This document shows positions 7,511 to 15,321 of a stretch of DNA of 16,374 nucleotides, piece by piece. The stretch comes from JAQBFJ01 sp032123435 (GTDB taxonomy: Bacteria > Verrucomicrobiota > Kiritimatiellia > UBA8416 > JAQBFJ01), in NCBI GenBank assembly GCA_032123435.1, contig JAQBFJ010000287.1, positions 1 through 16,374 of the forward strand, written 5' to 3'. A model generated the notes under the pieces. It worked only from the letters and a program-made list of their open reading frames with translations, was not told where the DNA came from and did not search any database. Made by a program: the position numbers and the translations under genes. Numbering within the stretch: position 1 is the stretch's first letter; each line of letters starts with the position of its first letter.

Positions 7511-8884
7511 TCACTTTTTCCGAATACGAGACCGCGGATTTCTTTCATTTTTCCTGGCTCGAAACTGTAACAGCACGGGTGCTCCCTCTAGACCAAACTG
7601 GTCACGCAATATCCGGATTATGTAAGCCTTATACCCGTCAGCCACGATCCGGATATCATTAACGAACAACCTGATCCGCAACGGAGCGCATCCGACCTGT
7701 GTGGCGTAATATATCTTGAGCATTTTTCCGCCAATTGCCGGCGGATGAACCTTACTGTACGCATTCACTATCGTTCTGTTAAGAATCCCTGTCGGTATCA
7801 CTAACATCGTTTGAGCGGCAACCATGTCAATGACATCAACCGTGCGCCTTATGCTGTATCCTGTCTTGGCGGATGTAAACACGATCGGACAATGACTGAT
7901 GAACGGCATCGCCCGAAGGAGACCCAACCTGTGCTCTGCCTTTCCCGTCTCGGCCAAGTCCCATTTGTTCACAACTATCACACACCCTTTTCCTTCCTCG
8001 ATAATCAATGAGATTATTTTCTTCTCCTGCGCCGTCGGTGAAACATCAGCATCCAGCACCATCACAACAACATCAGAATTGCTTATGCTGTTCTCCGCTC
8101 GAAAACGCCCAAACCGCTCAACCGAAGAATCTATCTTGCCCACATGCCGGATACCCGCGGTATCTATAAGGATATAATGCCTGGCCTGCGCTCCTTTTCC
8201 TATAACAAACGGTACGTCAATGCTGTCTCTTGTCGTCCCTGGGATATCCGAAACAATAACGCGATCACTTCTGAGCAGTCTGTTGACATATGATGACTTG
8301 CCAACGTTCGGCCTGCCTACAACCGCCACTCTCAACGGGGTCTTTGCTGTAACCTCATCAACTTCCGGCAGGCCTTCCAGAATCACCTGCATCAAGTCTT
8401 CAAATCCCCTGTTATGCAAAGCCGATACCGGAAACACCTGGAAACCAAGTCTGTCAAATTCAACCGCGTCTTTGTCCCTGTCGGAATTGTCAGCCTTGTT
8501 TGATGCCACAACCACATCGCATCCTCTCTCTCTCAACATGCCGGCAACTTCAAGATCGAGCGGCATCAAGCCAACTTCGATATCCACAACAAGAATTACG
8601 ACAGCCGCTCCTTCCAGAGACGCTTCAACCTGTTCTTTTATTCCCTTCTGAACCGCATCCACATTCTTCGATCCGTCAGCGCTGGATATGCCACCCGTAT
8701 CAATGAGCCAGAAACGTTTGTCATCCCATGATACTTCTTTCATTAAACGGTCACGCGTTACACCAGCCTGCTTATGGACAATAGCAACACGGCCGCCGGC
8801 AATCCTGTTGAAGATCGCTGACTTGCCAACATTGGGTCGGCCGGCAATAACCACTATTCGACGTTTTGTTTGTTCGGTTTTCAT
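7511..8884 (-). CDS. der: Ribosome assembly GTPase Der (EngA)
   Basis: Der is an essential GTPase in maturation of the 50S ribosomal subunit. The 457 residues show the diagnostic tandem G domains. Domain 1 has GRPNVGKSAIFN (15-26), DTGG (62-65) and NKAD (129-132). Domain 2 has GRPNVGKSSYVN (190-201), DTAG (241-244), NKWD (306-309) and TSAK (337-340). A C-terminal KH-like domain (about 358-445) ends in a basic tail, KNERNPRSRIRKK. It starts 39 bp after glnS on the same strand, so it probably shares the gltX-glnS transcript. The ATG at 8882-8884 has no strong Shine-Dalgarno, but no better start exists and the N-terminus has normal length. No terminator hairpin with a T-run follows; a symmetrical AAAGGCCTTT lies just past the stop (7496-7505). 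Confidence 0.97.
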   Translation of the reverse strand: MKTEQTKRRIVVIAGRPNVGKSAIFNRIAGGRVAIVHKQAGVTRDRLMKEVSWDDKRFWLIDTGGISSADGSKNVDAVQKGIKEQVEASLEGAAVVILVVDIEVGLMPLDLEVAGMLRERGCDVVVASNKADNSDRDKDAVEFDRLGFQVFPVSALHNRGFEDLMQVILEGLPEVDEVTAKTPLRVAVVGRPNVGKSSYVNRLLRSDRVIVSDIPGTTRDSIDVPFVIGKGAQARHYILIDTAGIRHVGKIDSSVERFGRFRAENSISNSDVVVMVLDADVSPTAQEKKIISLIIEEGKGCVIVVNKWDLAETGKAEHRLGLLRAMPFISHCPIVFTSAKTGYSIRRTVDVIDMVAAQTMLVIPTGILNRTIVNAYSKVHPPAIGGKMLKIYYATQVGCAPLRIRLFVNDIRIVADGYKAYIIRILRDQFGLEGAPVLLQFRARKNERNPRSRIRKK

Positions 8885-8923
8885 TGTATTGAAAAAACGC
8901 CTGTCAGCGCTTTATGCCTGTTT

Positions 8924-10600
8924 TTAAGGGGTGTTCTTCATTATTTTGGCCCAGGAATCACGAAGCGGAACTATCCTGTTAAATACAGGCCTGCCAACTG
9001 CAGAATCAACAGGATCAACAAAGAAATATCCACTGCGCTCAAATTGATATCTATTCCCCGCTTCAGCAGACTTTAAAACCGGCTCAGCTTTCACAGTCAA
9101 TACCTTCAAGGAATCAGGATTCAAAACATCTTTGAAATTACCGCCCTCCGAAACAACATCAGGCCTTTCAACCTTAAACAGTCTGTCATAAAGCCTTACT
9201 TCCACATCCACGGCGTGCATAGCCGATACCCAGTGAATAGTCCCCTTTACTTTGCGCCCATCCGCCGCGTCACCGCCTTTTGTCTGCGGATCATATGTAC
9301 AATGAATTTCTTTTATCTCACCATTCCCGTCCTTCACCACGTTTACACATTTTACGAAATACGCGTAACGCAACCTGACCTCGCTTCCCGGGGCAAGCCG
9401 GTAAAACTTCTTCGGTGGGTTCTCCATAAAATCATCACGCTCAATATACAGCTCCCTGGAAAAAGGAACCTTGCGCGAACCACATGACGGATCTTCCGGA
9501 TTGTTTATCGCGTCCAATTCCTCTTCTTTATCTTCCGGATAATTATCTATCACCAGTTTAACCGGATGCGTTACAGCCATTACACGTGAAGCAATCTTGT
9601 TCAACTCATCCCGTACACAGTACTCAAGCAATGCCACATCAGTTAAACCCGTAAATTTGGTAACCCCTACCCTCCTGCAGAATTCACGAATCGAACCACT
9701 CGTATAACCACGCCGCCGCAATCCGGATAATGTGGGCATGCGCGGATCATCCCAGTCCGCCACATGACCTCCTTCAACAAGCTCCAGCATCTGCCGTTTG
9801 CTCATAATCGTATACGACAGGCTGAAACGTGCGAACTCTATCTGACGCGGATGATGAACGTTCAATTGATCAAGAATCCAGTCATACAACGGTCTGTGCA
9901 CTTCAAATTCAAGCGAACATAATGAGTACGTTATCCCTTCTATGGAATCAGATAGACAATGCGCGAAGTCGTACATTGGATAAATACACCACTTGTCACC
10001 AGTACGATGATGCGCCGCGCGCTTGATACGGTACAGCACCGGATCCCGCATATGCAGATTGGGTGACTTCATATCTATTTTGGCGCGTACAACATATTCG
10101 CCATCTTTGAATTCACCCGCTTTCATGCGCGCGAAAAGATCCAGACTTTCTTCAACCGGCCGGTTCCGCCATGGACTTTCCTTGCCCGGACGAGTCGGCA
10201 CACCTCGATATTCTTTGAATTCTTCTGGACTCAGCGTGCACACGTACGCTTTATCTTTCCTTATCAACGCAACGGCATGCTCATAAAGTTTGTCAAAATA
10301 GTCAGAAGCATAATATTCGTGCTTACCCCAGTCGAACCCCAGCCACCTGATATCTTCCTTGATGGCGTTAACATATTCCACGTCTTCTTTCTCAGGATTA
10401 GTGTCGTCGAACCGCAGATGACAGCGCCCGCCAAAATCTTCCGCTACGCCAAAATCAAGACAGAATGCCGTGGCATGCCCGATATGAAGGTAGCCGTTCG
10501 GTTCCGGCGGAAAACGCGTAACAACTTTCCCGCCGTTTTTTCCAGCTTCAATATCAGCCCTGATAATGTCCCTTATGAAATCAGAAGTCTCTTCCGTCAT
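8924..10600 (-). CDS. glnS: Glutaminyl-tRNA synthetase
   Basis: GlnRS charges tRNA-Gln directly with glutamine. The chosen ATG (10598-10600) has GGAG 6 nt upstream and gives 558 residues, close to the 554 of E. coli GlnRS. An earlier GTG (10627) overlaps the gltX stop and an ATG lies at 10612, but neither has a better ribosome site. Class I motifs are HIGH (39-42, in PPEPNGYLHIGHA) and IMSKR (265-269). RFDDTNP (63-69), WCIYPMYDFAHC (204-215) and WDDPRMPTLSGLRRRGYT (283-300) are characteristic of GlnRS and differ from GluRS. The last 220 or so residues are the two anticodon-binding beta barrels. It lies just after gltX (20-bp gap from this start), so the two glutamate-family synthetases are cotranscribed. 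Its presence implies the cell need not rely on the GatCAB route for Gln-tRNA. Confidence 0.97.
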   Translation of the reverse strand: MTEETSDFIRDIIRADIEAGKNGGKVVTRFPPEPNGYLHIGHATAFCLDFGVAEDFGGRCHLRFDDTNPEKEDVEYVNAIKEDIRWLGFDWGKHEYYASDYFDKLYEHAVALIRKDKAYVCTLSPEEFKEYRGVPTRPGKESPWRNRPVEESLDLFARMKAGEFKDGEYVVRAKIDMKSPNLHMRDPVLYRIKRAAHHRTGDKWCIYPMYDFAHCLSDSIEGITYSLCSLEFEVHRPLYDWILDQLNVHHPRQIEFARFSLSYTIMSKRQMLELVEGGHVADWDDPRMPTLSGLRRRGYTSGSIREFCRRVGVTKFTGLTDVALLEYCVRDELNKIASRVMAVTHPVKLVIDNYPEDKEEELDAINNPEDPSCGSRKVPFSRELYIERDDFMENPPKKFYRLAPGSEVRLRYAYFVKCVNVVKDGNGEIKEIHCTYDPQTKGGDAADGRKVKGTIHWVSAMHAVDVEVRLYDRLFKVERPDVVSEGGNFKDVLNPDSLKVLTVKAEPVLKSAEAGNRYQFERSGYFFVDPVDSAVGRPVFNRIVPLRDSWAKIMKNTP

Positions 10601-10619
10601 ACTGCACTCCATTTTATCA

Positions 10620-11927
10620 TCAACCACAGAAATTGTCCGCGGCGTACTTCAGCCGTTTCAAAACCTTTTCCCTGCCCAGCAATACCATCGTCTCATAAAG
10701 TCCCGCACCCGTCGCACAACCTGTCACCGCGACGCGTATACTGAAATTTAATTTCCCTTGCTTAACACCGGCGGCGACTTCCGCCGTGTGAATAACTTTT
10801 TCTATTTCAGCCGTTAAGAAATCAACTCCCTCAAGTCCGGCCACCAGATTGATCAGAACCTGCCCGACGCCATCCTTTTTAAGTCCTTTATTAACCGGTT
10901 TCTCTTCATAATCAAAATCATCGGCAAAGAAATATTTCCATCCACTCGCGTACGAATACAAATGCGTCCGTGACTGCATCAATTCGGCAACTTTTCTGAA
11001 ATAAGATTCATCGGCGTTCAGCGCCCATTCCGTACCGGCCAGAACGTCCTTCACGCGCGCGATAAAGTCGTCCAGCGTCATTTCCGCGACATATTCAGCG
11101 TTCATATGCGTGAGCTTTACCAGATCCATCTGACTAGGGCCGCTTTTCACCCGGTCCAGCGTGAATGCCTCAATCATCTCCTGCCGCGTCATCTTCTCAC
11201 GGTCATCACCCGGCGACCAGCCCAACAGTGCCAGATAATTAAAAAGCGCGTCCGGATGAAACCCTTTGGCTTTGAAATCACCTACAAAAGCCGCCCCATC
11301 CCGCTTTGAATACGGCTTGCCCTGCGCGTTGACAATCATCGGAAGATGCCCGTATTTCGGAGGCGTAACGCCCAGCGCCTCATAAAGCGCGACATGCTTG
11401 AATGTATTCTCAACGTGATCATCGCCGCGGATAATATGCGTGATCCGCATTTCAATATCATCAGCAATATTAGCCAGATGAAATGTCGGTGTACCGTCCG
11501 AGCGCACTATCACAAAATCCTTCAGATCCTTTGCCTCCTTGCGAAGCTCTCCTTTAACCAGGTCGGTGTAAACCGCGTCCTTGCCGGGCATTTTAAATAT
11601 TGTGCAATCCCCCTTACCGGTTCCACCCTTATCCTCTTTATAAGCATGTCCGTTTTGAACAAGTTTTTCCGCGATTGCCAGATGGGCTTCTATCCGCCCG
11701 GATTGGTACAACGGCTCTTCATCATAATTTATTCCCAGCCAGTTAAGCGCGTCCAGCACGGCCTGCAAAGCTTCGGGCGTTGAACGGTCACGGTCAGTAT
11801 CCTCCACCCTCAGAAGGAACTTACCGCCTTCATGACGCGCGAACAGCCAGTTAAATATCGCCGTCCGTATATTGCCAATATGCACATTACCCGTTGGACT
11901 TGGCGCAAATCTTACTCTAACCGACAT
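10620..11927 (-). CDS. gltX: Glutamyl-tRNA synthetase
   Basis: GluRS charges tRNA-Glu, feeding translation and, in organisms using the C5 route, tetrapyrrole synthesis. The ATG at 11925-11927 follows AAAGG with 8-nt spacing and gives 435 residues; a GTG two codons upstream is less likely. Class I signatures are RFAPSPTGNVHIGNIRTA (6-23), where the HIGH motif reads HIGN as in many bacterial GluRS, and YSKRDG (206-211), where the usual SKRHG has Asp for His. FLLRVEDTDRDR (37-48) and IIRGDDHVENTFKH (165-178) are typical. At 435 residues it is shorter than the common 465-490, mainly through a compact anticodon-binding part. It is the first gene of a gltX-glnS-der run and has a plausible promoter about 40 bp upstream. 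Confidence 0.96.
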   Translation of the reverse strand: MSVRVRFAPSPTGNVHIGNIRTAIFNWLFARHEGGKFLLRVEDTDRDRSTPEALQAVLDALNWLGINYDEEPLYQSGRIEAHLAIAEKLVQNGHAYKEDKGGTGKGDCTIFKMPGKDAVYTDLVKGELRKEAKDLKDFVIVRSDGTPTFHLANIADDIEMRITHIIRGDDHVENTFKHVALYEALGVTPPKYGHLPMIVNAQGKPYSKRDGAAFVGDFKAKGFHPDALFNYLALLGWSPGDDREKMTRQEMIEAFTLDRVKSGPSQMDLVKLTHMNAEYVAEMTLDDFIARVKDVLAGTEWALNADESYFRKVAELMQSRTHLYSYASGWKYFFADDFDYEEKPVNKGLKKDGVGQVLINLVAGLEGVDFLTAEIEKVIHTAEVAAGVKQGKLNFSIRVAVTGCATGAGLYETMVLLGREKVLKRLKYAADNFCG

Positions 11928-12231
11928 TGTCACAGCCTTTCATTAATCTCAAGAACCACCAGTGTCCTTTATAAAAGGAATACAGTATCAGGCAAAACCT
12001 TTCCCAGATCAAGAACCTACTTGCCCGCTTATTTCACAACTTCTTATCCCACATGCATGCGATTCTGCATGAAATATGCGGACTTACTGTCAGTAAGACA
12101 GAATGGAAACCTCACGCCCATGAATGCGGCTTGACGGACAGATTACACCTTGATTTACCGTATTTTATCAACGGACTTTTCCGGCAATGCGCGGGATGGG
12201 CTTATAGATAGCACAAAACAACATTTATTCC
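11928..12231. other. Leader of gltX; no convincing gene
   Basis: This 304-bp gap holds the candidate gltX promoter and a perfect 7-1-7 palindrome CTTACTG-T-CAGTAAG (12083-12097) whose role is unknown. A plus-strand frame is open from 11975 to 12211, with an ATG at 12053 for a 52-residue peptide, but it has no ribosome site and no recognisable family. It could be a gene remnant. Confidence 0.5.
11968..11995 (-). promoter_or_regulatory. Candidate promoter of gltX-glnS-der
   Basis: On the minus strand TTGCCT (11990-11995) and TATAAA (11968-11973) are spaced by 16 bp. Transcription would start near 11961 and leave a leader of about 34 nt before the gltX ATG. This is the best -35/-10 pair in the gap. 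It is a prediction by eye, with a good -10 and a moderate -35. Confidence 0.45.
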
Positions 12232-12482
12232 CTACTGCCCAAAACGACCTTCCAATATACCGGCAACAGAAAGGTCCTCATCCAAGTCAGGCCAATGCAG
12301 TCCCGTACCTCCGCAAACGAGTTTAACATTACTCAGTTTGCCGGGGGCCCCATTGGCTAGACGACGATTTTTTTCGCAGGAAAACGAATCTCCCTGTCAT
12401 CTTCCAAACGGATTATAATCCAACCGTCCTTAACGGATACATTTTGTGCTGTTACTTGCACGTCATGAATTAAAGACTTCAT
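12232..12482 (-). pseudogene. DUF2442-family protein, frameshifted at an A7 run
   Basis: From the ATG at 12480-12482 the frame reads MKSLIHDVQVTAQNVSVKDG and on to IRFPAKKIVV, then stops at 12357-12359. The -1 frame entered at the A7 run (T7 on the plus strand, 12368-12374) continues RRLANGAPGKLSNVKL and ends GTGLHWPDLDEDLSVAGI plus a few residues, stopping at 12232. The two halves together give about 83 residues and match the DUF2442 layout, including the characteristic C-terminal HWPDLDEDLSV block. The small DUF2442 proteins are often encoded next to DUF4160 proteins, and the pair has been discussed as toxin-antitoxin-like; a DUF4160 remnant precedes it here. The break is a one-base change in a homopolymer, so a mutation, an assembly error or -1 ribosomal slippage on AAAAAAA are all possible. 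Confidence 0.7.
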
Positions 12483-12555
12483 TCCATTTACTCCGAATCA
12501 TGTCTTCGTTTTTATTTATCAATTCCTCTGCCCTTGTCAATTCCTGAACCTTCAT
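12463..12555 (-). pseudogene. 3' remnant of a DUF4160-family gene
   Basis: The 30-residue frame from ATG 12553-12555 reads MKVQELTRAEELINKNEDMI, then RSKWNEVFNS, and stops at 12463-12465. This resembles the C-terminal helix of DUF4160 proteins (ELxxIxxxIxxNxxxLLxxWNEYF), about one third of the usual length. Its end overlaps the DUF2442 start by 20 bp, the usual arrangement of this gene pair. The upstream part is missing: immediately before the ATG lies a hairpin repeat (12557-12590), followed by the large composite repeat. Loss of the 5' part through repeat insertion or recombination is inferred. Confidence 0.55.
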
Positions 12556-12556
12556 A

Positions 12557-12590
12557 CCTGCCCCGACGTAACTCGTTAGACGAAGCCGGG
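12557..12590. repeat. Hairpin repeat module
   Basis: CCTGCCCCGACGTAAC, a loop and ACGAAGCCGGG form an imperfect hairpin of the same family as 2498-2532 and 12939-12983. It abuts the truncated DUF4160 frame on one side and the terminal repeat of the composite element on the other. Confidence 0.65.
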
Positions 12591-12706
12591 AGAGTATTTT
12601 TGACAGGATTACCCTCAGGTCCGCCCTCAGGGCTGGAGCCCTTCCCCTCAGGTCCGGAGGACCTTCCGGGTCCGAGGACAGGATCTACGGGATAAAGAAA
12701 AAGATC

Positions 12707-12748
12707 GTTCAAGAAATCTGGATAAGAATATCTGCAGATTTCTTGAAC
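12707..12748. repeat. Palindrome 2, copy 2
   Basis: GTTCAAGAAATCTG and CAGATTTCTTGAAC are perfect 14-bp arms around a 14-bp loop. It is the counterpart of 2392-2440. Confidence 0.85.
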
Positions 12749-12834
12749 AGTGCTTCCGATGGAAGAAGATTGTCGGCTCAATAAGCAGATACCGCAAAGA
12801 CCAAAGGTTTTCAGTTGCTGAATCAGAAATGGTC

Positions 12835-12874
12835 GTTAAATATCAATAGAGTTATTAGTCTATTGATATTTAAC
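12835..12874. repeat. 40-bp palindrome 1, copy 2
   Basis: The arms GTTAAATATCAATAGA and TCTATTGATATTTAAC are perfectly complementary over 16 bp around GTTATTAG. The reverse complement matches 2267-2306 at 38 of 40 positions. Confidence 0.9.
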
Positions 12875-12938
12875 GAATCCAATCCCTGTAAATCCTGTTC
12901 ATCCTGTCAAAAACTCTCTTCTTTCTTCTCCGTACCTT

Positions 12939-12983
12939 CCTGCCTGCCTCGGCGTAGCTCGCTATTGCGTACGAAGCCGGGTC
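12939..12983. repeat. Hairpin repeat module with AAAAACTCTCTT tail
   Basis: CCTGCCTGCCTCGGCGTAGC, CGCTATTGC and GTACGAAGCCGGGTC form an imperfect hairpin, followed at once by AAAAACTCTCTT. The closest relative in the window is 2498-2532, which shares CCTGCCTCGGCGTAGC exactly. Confidence 0.75.
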
Positions 12984-13058
12984 AAAAACTCTCTTCTCTT
13001 ATCTTTCTCCTCCAGATCTCCGTGAACTCCGTGGTAAGAAGAAACTGTATTCAAGTGG

Positions 13059-14378
13059 TTAGGCCCGTATGATGGCGAGGATTTCATCACGTTTCTGCGC
13101 CATCATGGCGGCTGTCTTGGCTTCCAGATTGAGCCTGATGAGCGGTTCGGTGTTTGAACAGCGAACATTGAACCACCAGTCGGCGTATTCAACACTTATG
13201 CCGTCTAGTTCCAGCATTTTGCCATCACTGTATTTTTCTTTCAAATGGGCTAATACTTTATCGGTGTCTTTTACTTTTGAATTGATTTCGCCACTGGCGG
13301 AATAACGCTGTAACGGCGCGACAAGTTCAGAAAGCGGCTTTCCGGCTTTGCTGACAATATTAGCTACACTGATAACGGCCATGGCTGAGCTTTCGGTGAA
13401 ATAATTTGAGCGGAAATAGTAATGGCCGGACAGTTCACCTGCAAAAATGGCGTTGTTATCGCGCATCTGTTGTTTAATGAATGTGTGACCTACCCGTGAC
13501 ATCATTGGGGTGCCGCCGTTTTTCTCTATTATTTCTTTAACCGTCCAACTACTGCGCAGATCATAGAAAATGACACCTTTCTCTTTTGATAGAATGTCCT
13601 GAGCTATGAGCGCGGTGATCATATCCATGGGGACAATGTTGCCTTTTTCATCAACGAAGCCGGCCCTGTCGGCATCGCCGTCGAAAGCTACGCCAAAGTC
13701 GTAGGAACCTTTGCGTATCATTGCCTGCAGTGGTTCAAGGGTTTCCGCCTTTAAAGGATTGGCTTCATGGTTGGGAAATGTTCCGTCCAATGTGTCGAAT
13801 AACGGATCAATCTTTATGATGTTTTCGAGCGCCTTTGATTCGTATATGCCCATGGCGTTGGCCATGTCGGCGGCAATTTTTACCGGACGTTTGAGGTCAG
13901 CCATTCTTGCCACATGCTGAATGTATTCCTCAAGCACATTGGCGCTTGAAATTGAGCCTGGTTCCCGGGCGGGCGGATTGAAGGAGTTGTCGGATACTAT
14001 CCGTTCGATATCGTTTATGCCGGTAGCACTGCTTATGGGTATTGCCTGTTGACGTGTCAGCTTAAAACCGTTCCATTCGCCGGGATTATGAGAGGCGGTA
14101 ATCATTACTCCGGCATCGGCGTTAAGCAGTCCGTTACCATAATAACATATTGGCGAGGTGCATAGTCCGAGATCAACGACATCGGCGCCCTGCATGGTGA
14201 GTCCTTTGGCCAGCGCGTTGAAAAGGGGTATTGAATGAGGGCGCATATCGCGGCCGACAACAACTTTTTTACATTTTAACAGAGTTACAAACGCGCGTCC
14301 TATTTTTGTTGCCATATCTTCGTTGAGCACGTCCGGATAAATACCGCGAATATCGTATGCCTTAAAAATGCCCGCCAT
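13059..14378 (-). CDS. Phosphomannomutase/phosphoglucomutase
   Basis: This alpha-D-phosphohexomutase interconverts hexose 1- and 6-phosphates, supplying mannose-1-P or glucose-1-P for nucleotide sugars and cell-surface glycans. The ATG at 14376-14378 has AGGGG 8 nt upstream and gives 439 residues starting MAGIFKAYDIRG, a normal N-terminus; a longer frame begins at 14462 but adds a non-homologous leader. Four domains are seen through the phosphoserine loop TASHNP (94-99, Ser96), the metal-binding loop DGDADR (233-238), the sugar-binding loop GELSGH (314-319) and the phosphate-binding loop RCSNTEP (406-412). The GELSGH form is typical of dual PMM/PGM enzymes of the AlgC/ManB type, so I leave the gene symbol open. 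It stands alone between two repeat-rich gaps. Confidence 0.95.
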   Translation of the reverse strand: MAGIFKAYDIRGIYPDVLNEDMATKIGRAFVTLLKCKKVVVGRDMRPHSIPLFNALAKGLTMQGADVVDLGLCTSPICYYGNGLLNADAGVMITASHNPGEWNGFKLTRQQAIPISSATGINDIERIVSDNSFNPPAREPGSISSANVLEEYIQHVARMADLKRPVKIAADMANAMGIYESKALENIIKIDPLFDTLDGTFPNHEANPLKAETLEPLQAMIRKGSYDFGVAFDGDADRAGFVDEKGNIVPMDMITALIAQDILSKEKGVIFYDLRSSWTVKEIIEKNGGTPMMSRVGHTFIKQQMRDNNAIFAGELSGHYYFRSNYFTESSAMAVISVANIVSKAGKPLSELVAPLQRYSASGEINSKVKDTDKVLAHLKEKYSDGKMLELDGISVEYADWWFNVRCSNTEPLIRLNLEAKTAAMMAQKRDEILAIIRA

Positions 14379-15266
14379 GGATGTTTCCCCTTTTCGTTTT
14401 GCAGTTCCTGATCCTGTTACCATGAAAACTCTTATCCTATTATAGTAGGTCCGGTTTTTCAAGGGAGATCTGGGCCGGCTTCGTCCCAGCGTAGTTCTCT
14501 AGGGTCAAGTCCGATATTCCTTGTTGGTTATTGGATATTCAATCTCCCTTCACCCATCTTGGATTTCCTGTCTATCCTGTAATCCTGCCTGCCCGCATTG
14601 CCTGCGGCTTCAAGCGCTGCAGGCGGGTCAAAAACTCTCTTCTTTCTTATCCCATCCTGTCTCTTCCTGTTCATCCTGTCTGAGTCTTCTTTCTTCCTCC
14701 CAATCAGGGGACAAAGGGGTCATCCTCTTATTTAAGTATCGACCAAGTTGCCGACGCAAACCGTCGATAAACATAAAATCGAAAGACAGAATAACAGCTT
14801 GCAAAGTGGGCTTGTTATGACCTATTATCCCTGTAGACAATTAATGAAACAATGAACAAAAACAGCAGGTATGCCGGACTTGCAACGCCCTTTCCAGCAC
14901 TTCCGACATGTCTGTCTAAAATTAAGTTGTTCTGCATGATCAAAGTGAAAGAGAGAACAATCTTTCGCGTGTCTGATCCAGAATCGGATTGCAGATTGTC
15001 GATGGTGTTTGTAAAAATGAATTTGTTCCCGGGTATGGAAAGACTTGGACTAAACCGAAAGGCCAGGCGCAAACCTACCGAATATCACCAGTTCTTCGGA
15101 ACTCGGTGAACACTCTGTAGTTGTCTTGCCATTGATCCTGTAGCCCGGGAGCGCTTACAAGAATTGCAGAATAAATTGTTGCATCATATTTTTTAAATCG
15201 CGCGCGGAATTGAAAAACTGTGAAGCGAAGCGTTATCCCTAAAGAAAAGAATGCGAAAATAAACAC
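14379..15266. other. Long intergenic region with repeats, no convincing gene
   Basis: 14463-14700 contains repeat modules: a degenerate GGCCGGCTTCGTC/GCGTAG piece (about 14473-14508), TTGGTTATTGGATATTC (14524-14540, 15 of 17 bases shared with 211-227), ATCCTGT units and the hairpin at 14584-14629. A stretch at about 14705-14740 (GGGGACAAAGGGGTCATCC) resembles the GGGGTCAG repeats of the right end. From 14740 to 15266 there are only short overlapping frames on both strands, without ribosome sites or recognisable families. Some minus-strand frames here are hydrophobic and might be remnants of a membrane protein, but I cannot support that. Confidence 0.6.
14566..14641. repeat. Hairpin repeat module with ATCCTG units and AAAAACTCTCTT tail
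   Basis: Two or three CTGTctATCCTGTaATCCTG units lead into CCTGCCTGCCCGC (from 14584), then CCTGC and GCAGG arms around GGCTTCAAGCGCT and a closing GCGGGTC (to 14629), and finally AAAAACTCTCTT. The arrangement is the same as in the modules near 103, 2498 and 12939, although the hairpin sequence differs. Further ATCCTGTC units follow to about 14685. Confidence 0.7.
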
Positions 15267-15308
15267 TTGCCATGTGCCATCCAGCGTAGTATGATATATT
15301 GTAATACT
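15267..15308 (+). promoter_or_regulatory. Toxin-antitoxin promoter with possible operator
   Basis: TTGCCA (15267-15272) and TATGAT (15290-15295) are spaced by 17 bp and each match the sigma-70 consensus at five of six positions. An imperfect inverted repeat, AGTAT...ATACT (15288-15308, 7 of 10 arm positions paired), covers the -10 and the start point. Ribbon-helix-helix antitoxins usually repress their own operon from such sites. The antitoxin ATG follows with GGAG 9 nt upstream. Confidence 0.6.
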
Positions 15309-15321
15309 GGAGAAAATAGAA

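Larger units (their letters stand above)
12590..12920 (-). repeat. Composite MITE-like palindromic element, copy 2 (inverted)
   Basis: In reverse complement it begins AAGAGAGTTTTTGACAGGAT, continues through ACAGGATTTACAGGGATTGG into palindrome 1 (12835-12874), an 86-bp spacer, palindrome 2 (12707-12748) and GATCCTGTCC text, and ends AATCCTGTCAAAAATACTCT followed by CCC. This repeats the order and spacing of copy 1. A G/C-rich hairpin block replaces part of the copy 1 right arm. No protein is encoded. Confidence 0.7.
12556..13058. other. Repeat-filled intergenic region
   Basis: These 503 bp between the DUF4160 remnant and the phosphomannomutase gene hold only repeats: a hairpin module (12557-12590), the inverted second copy of the composite element (12590-12920), another hairpin module (12939-12983) with its AAAAACTCTCTT tail, and pyrimidine-rich DNA up to 13058. 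A G/C-rich stretch with CCCTCAGGGCTGGAGCCC and TCCGGAGGACCTTCCGG (about 12611-12675) can fold into small hairpins and is absent from copy 1. Confidence 0.7.

Noticed and set aside
12512..12781. Minus-strand frame of 89 codons with GPEG-type repeats
   Set aside because: It is translation of the G/C-rich repeat block and of palindrome 2, and it overlaps the DUF4160 remnant in another frame.
14628..14840. Minus-strand frame of 70 codons
   Set aside because: Its C-terminal part is translated repeat text and its start lacks a ribosome site; composition is not convincing.
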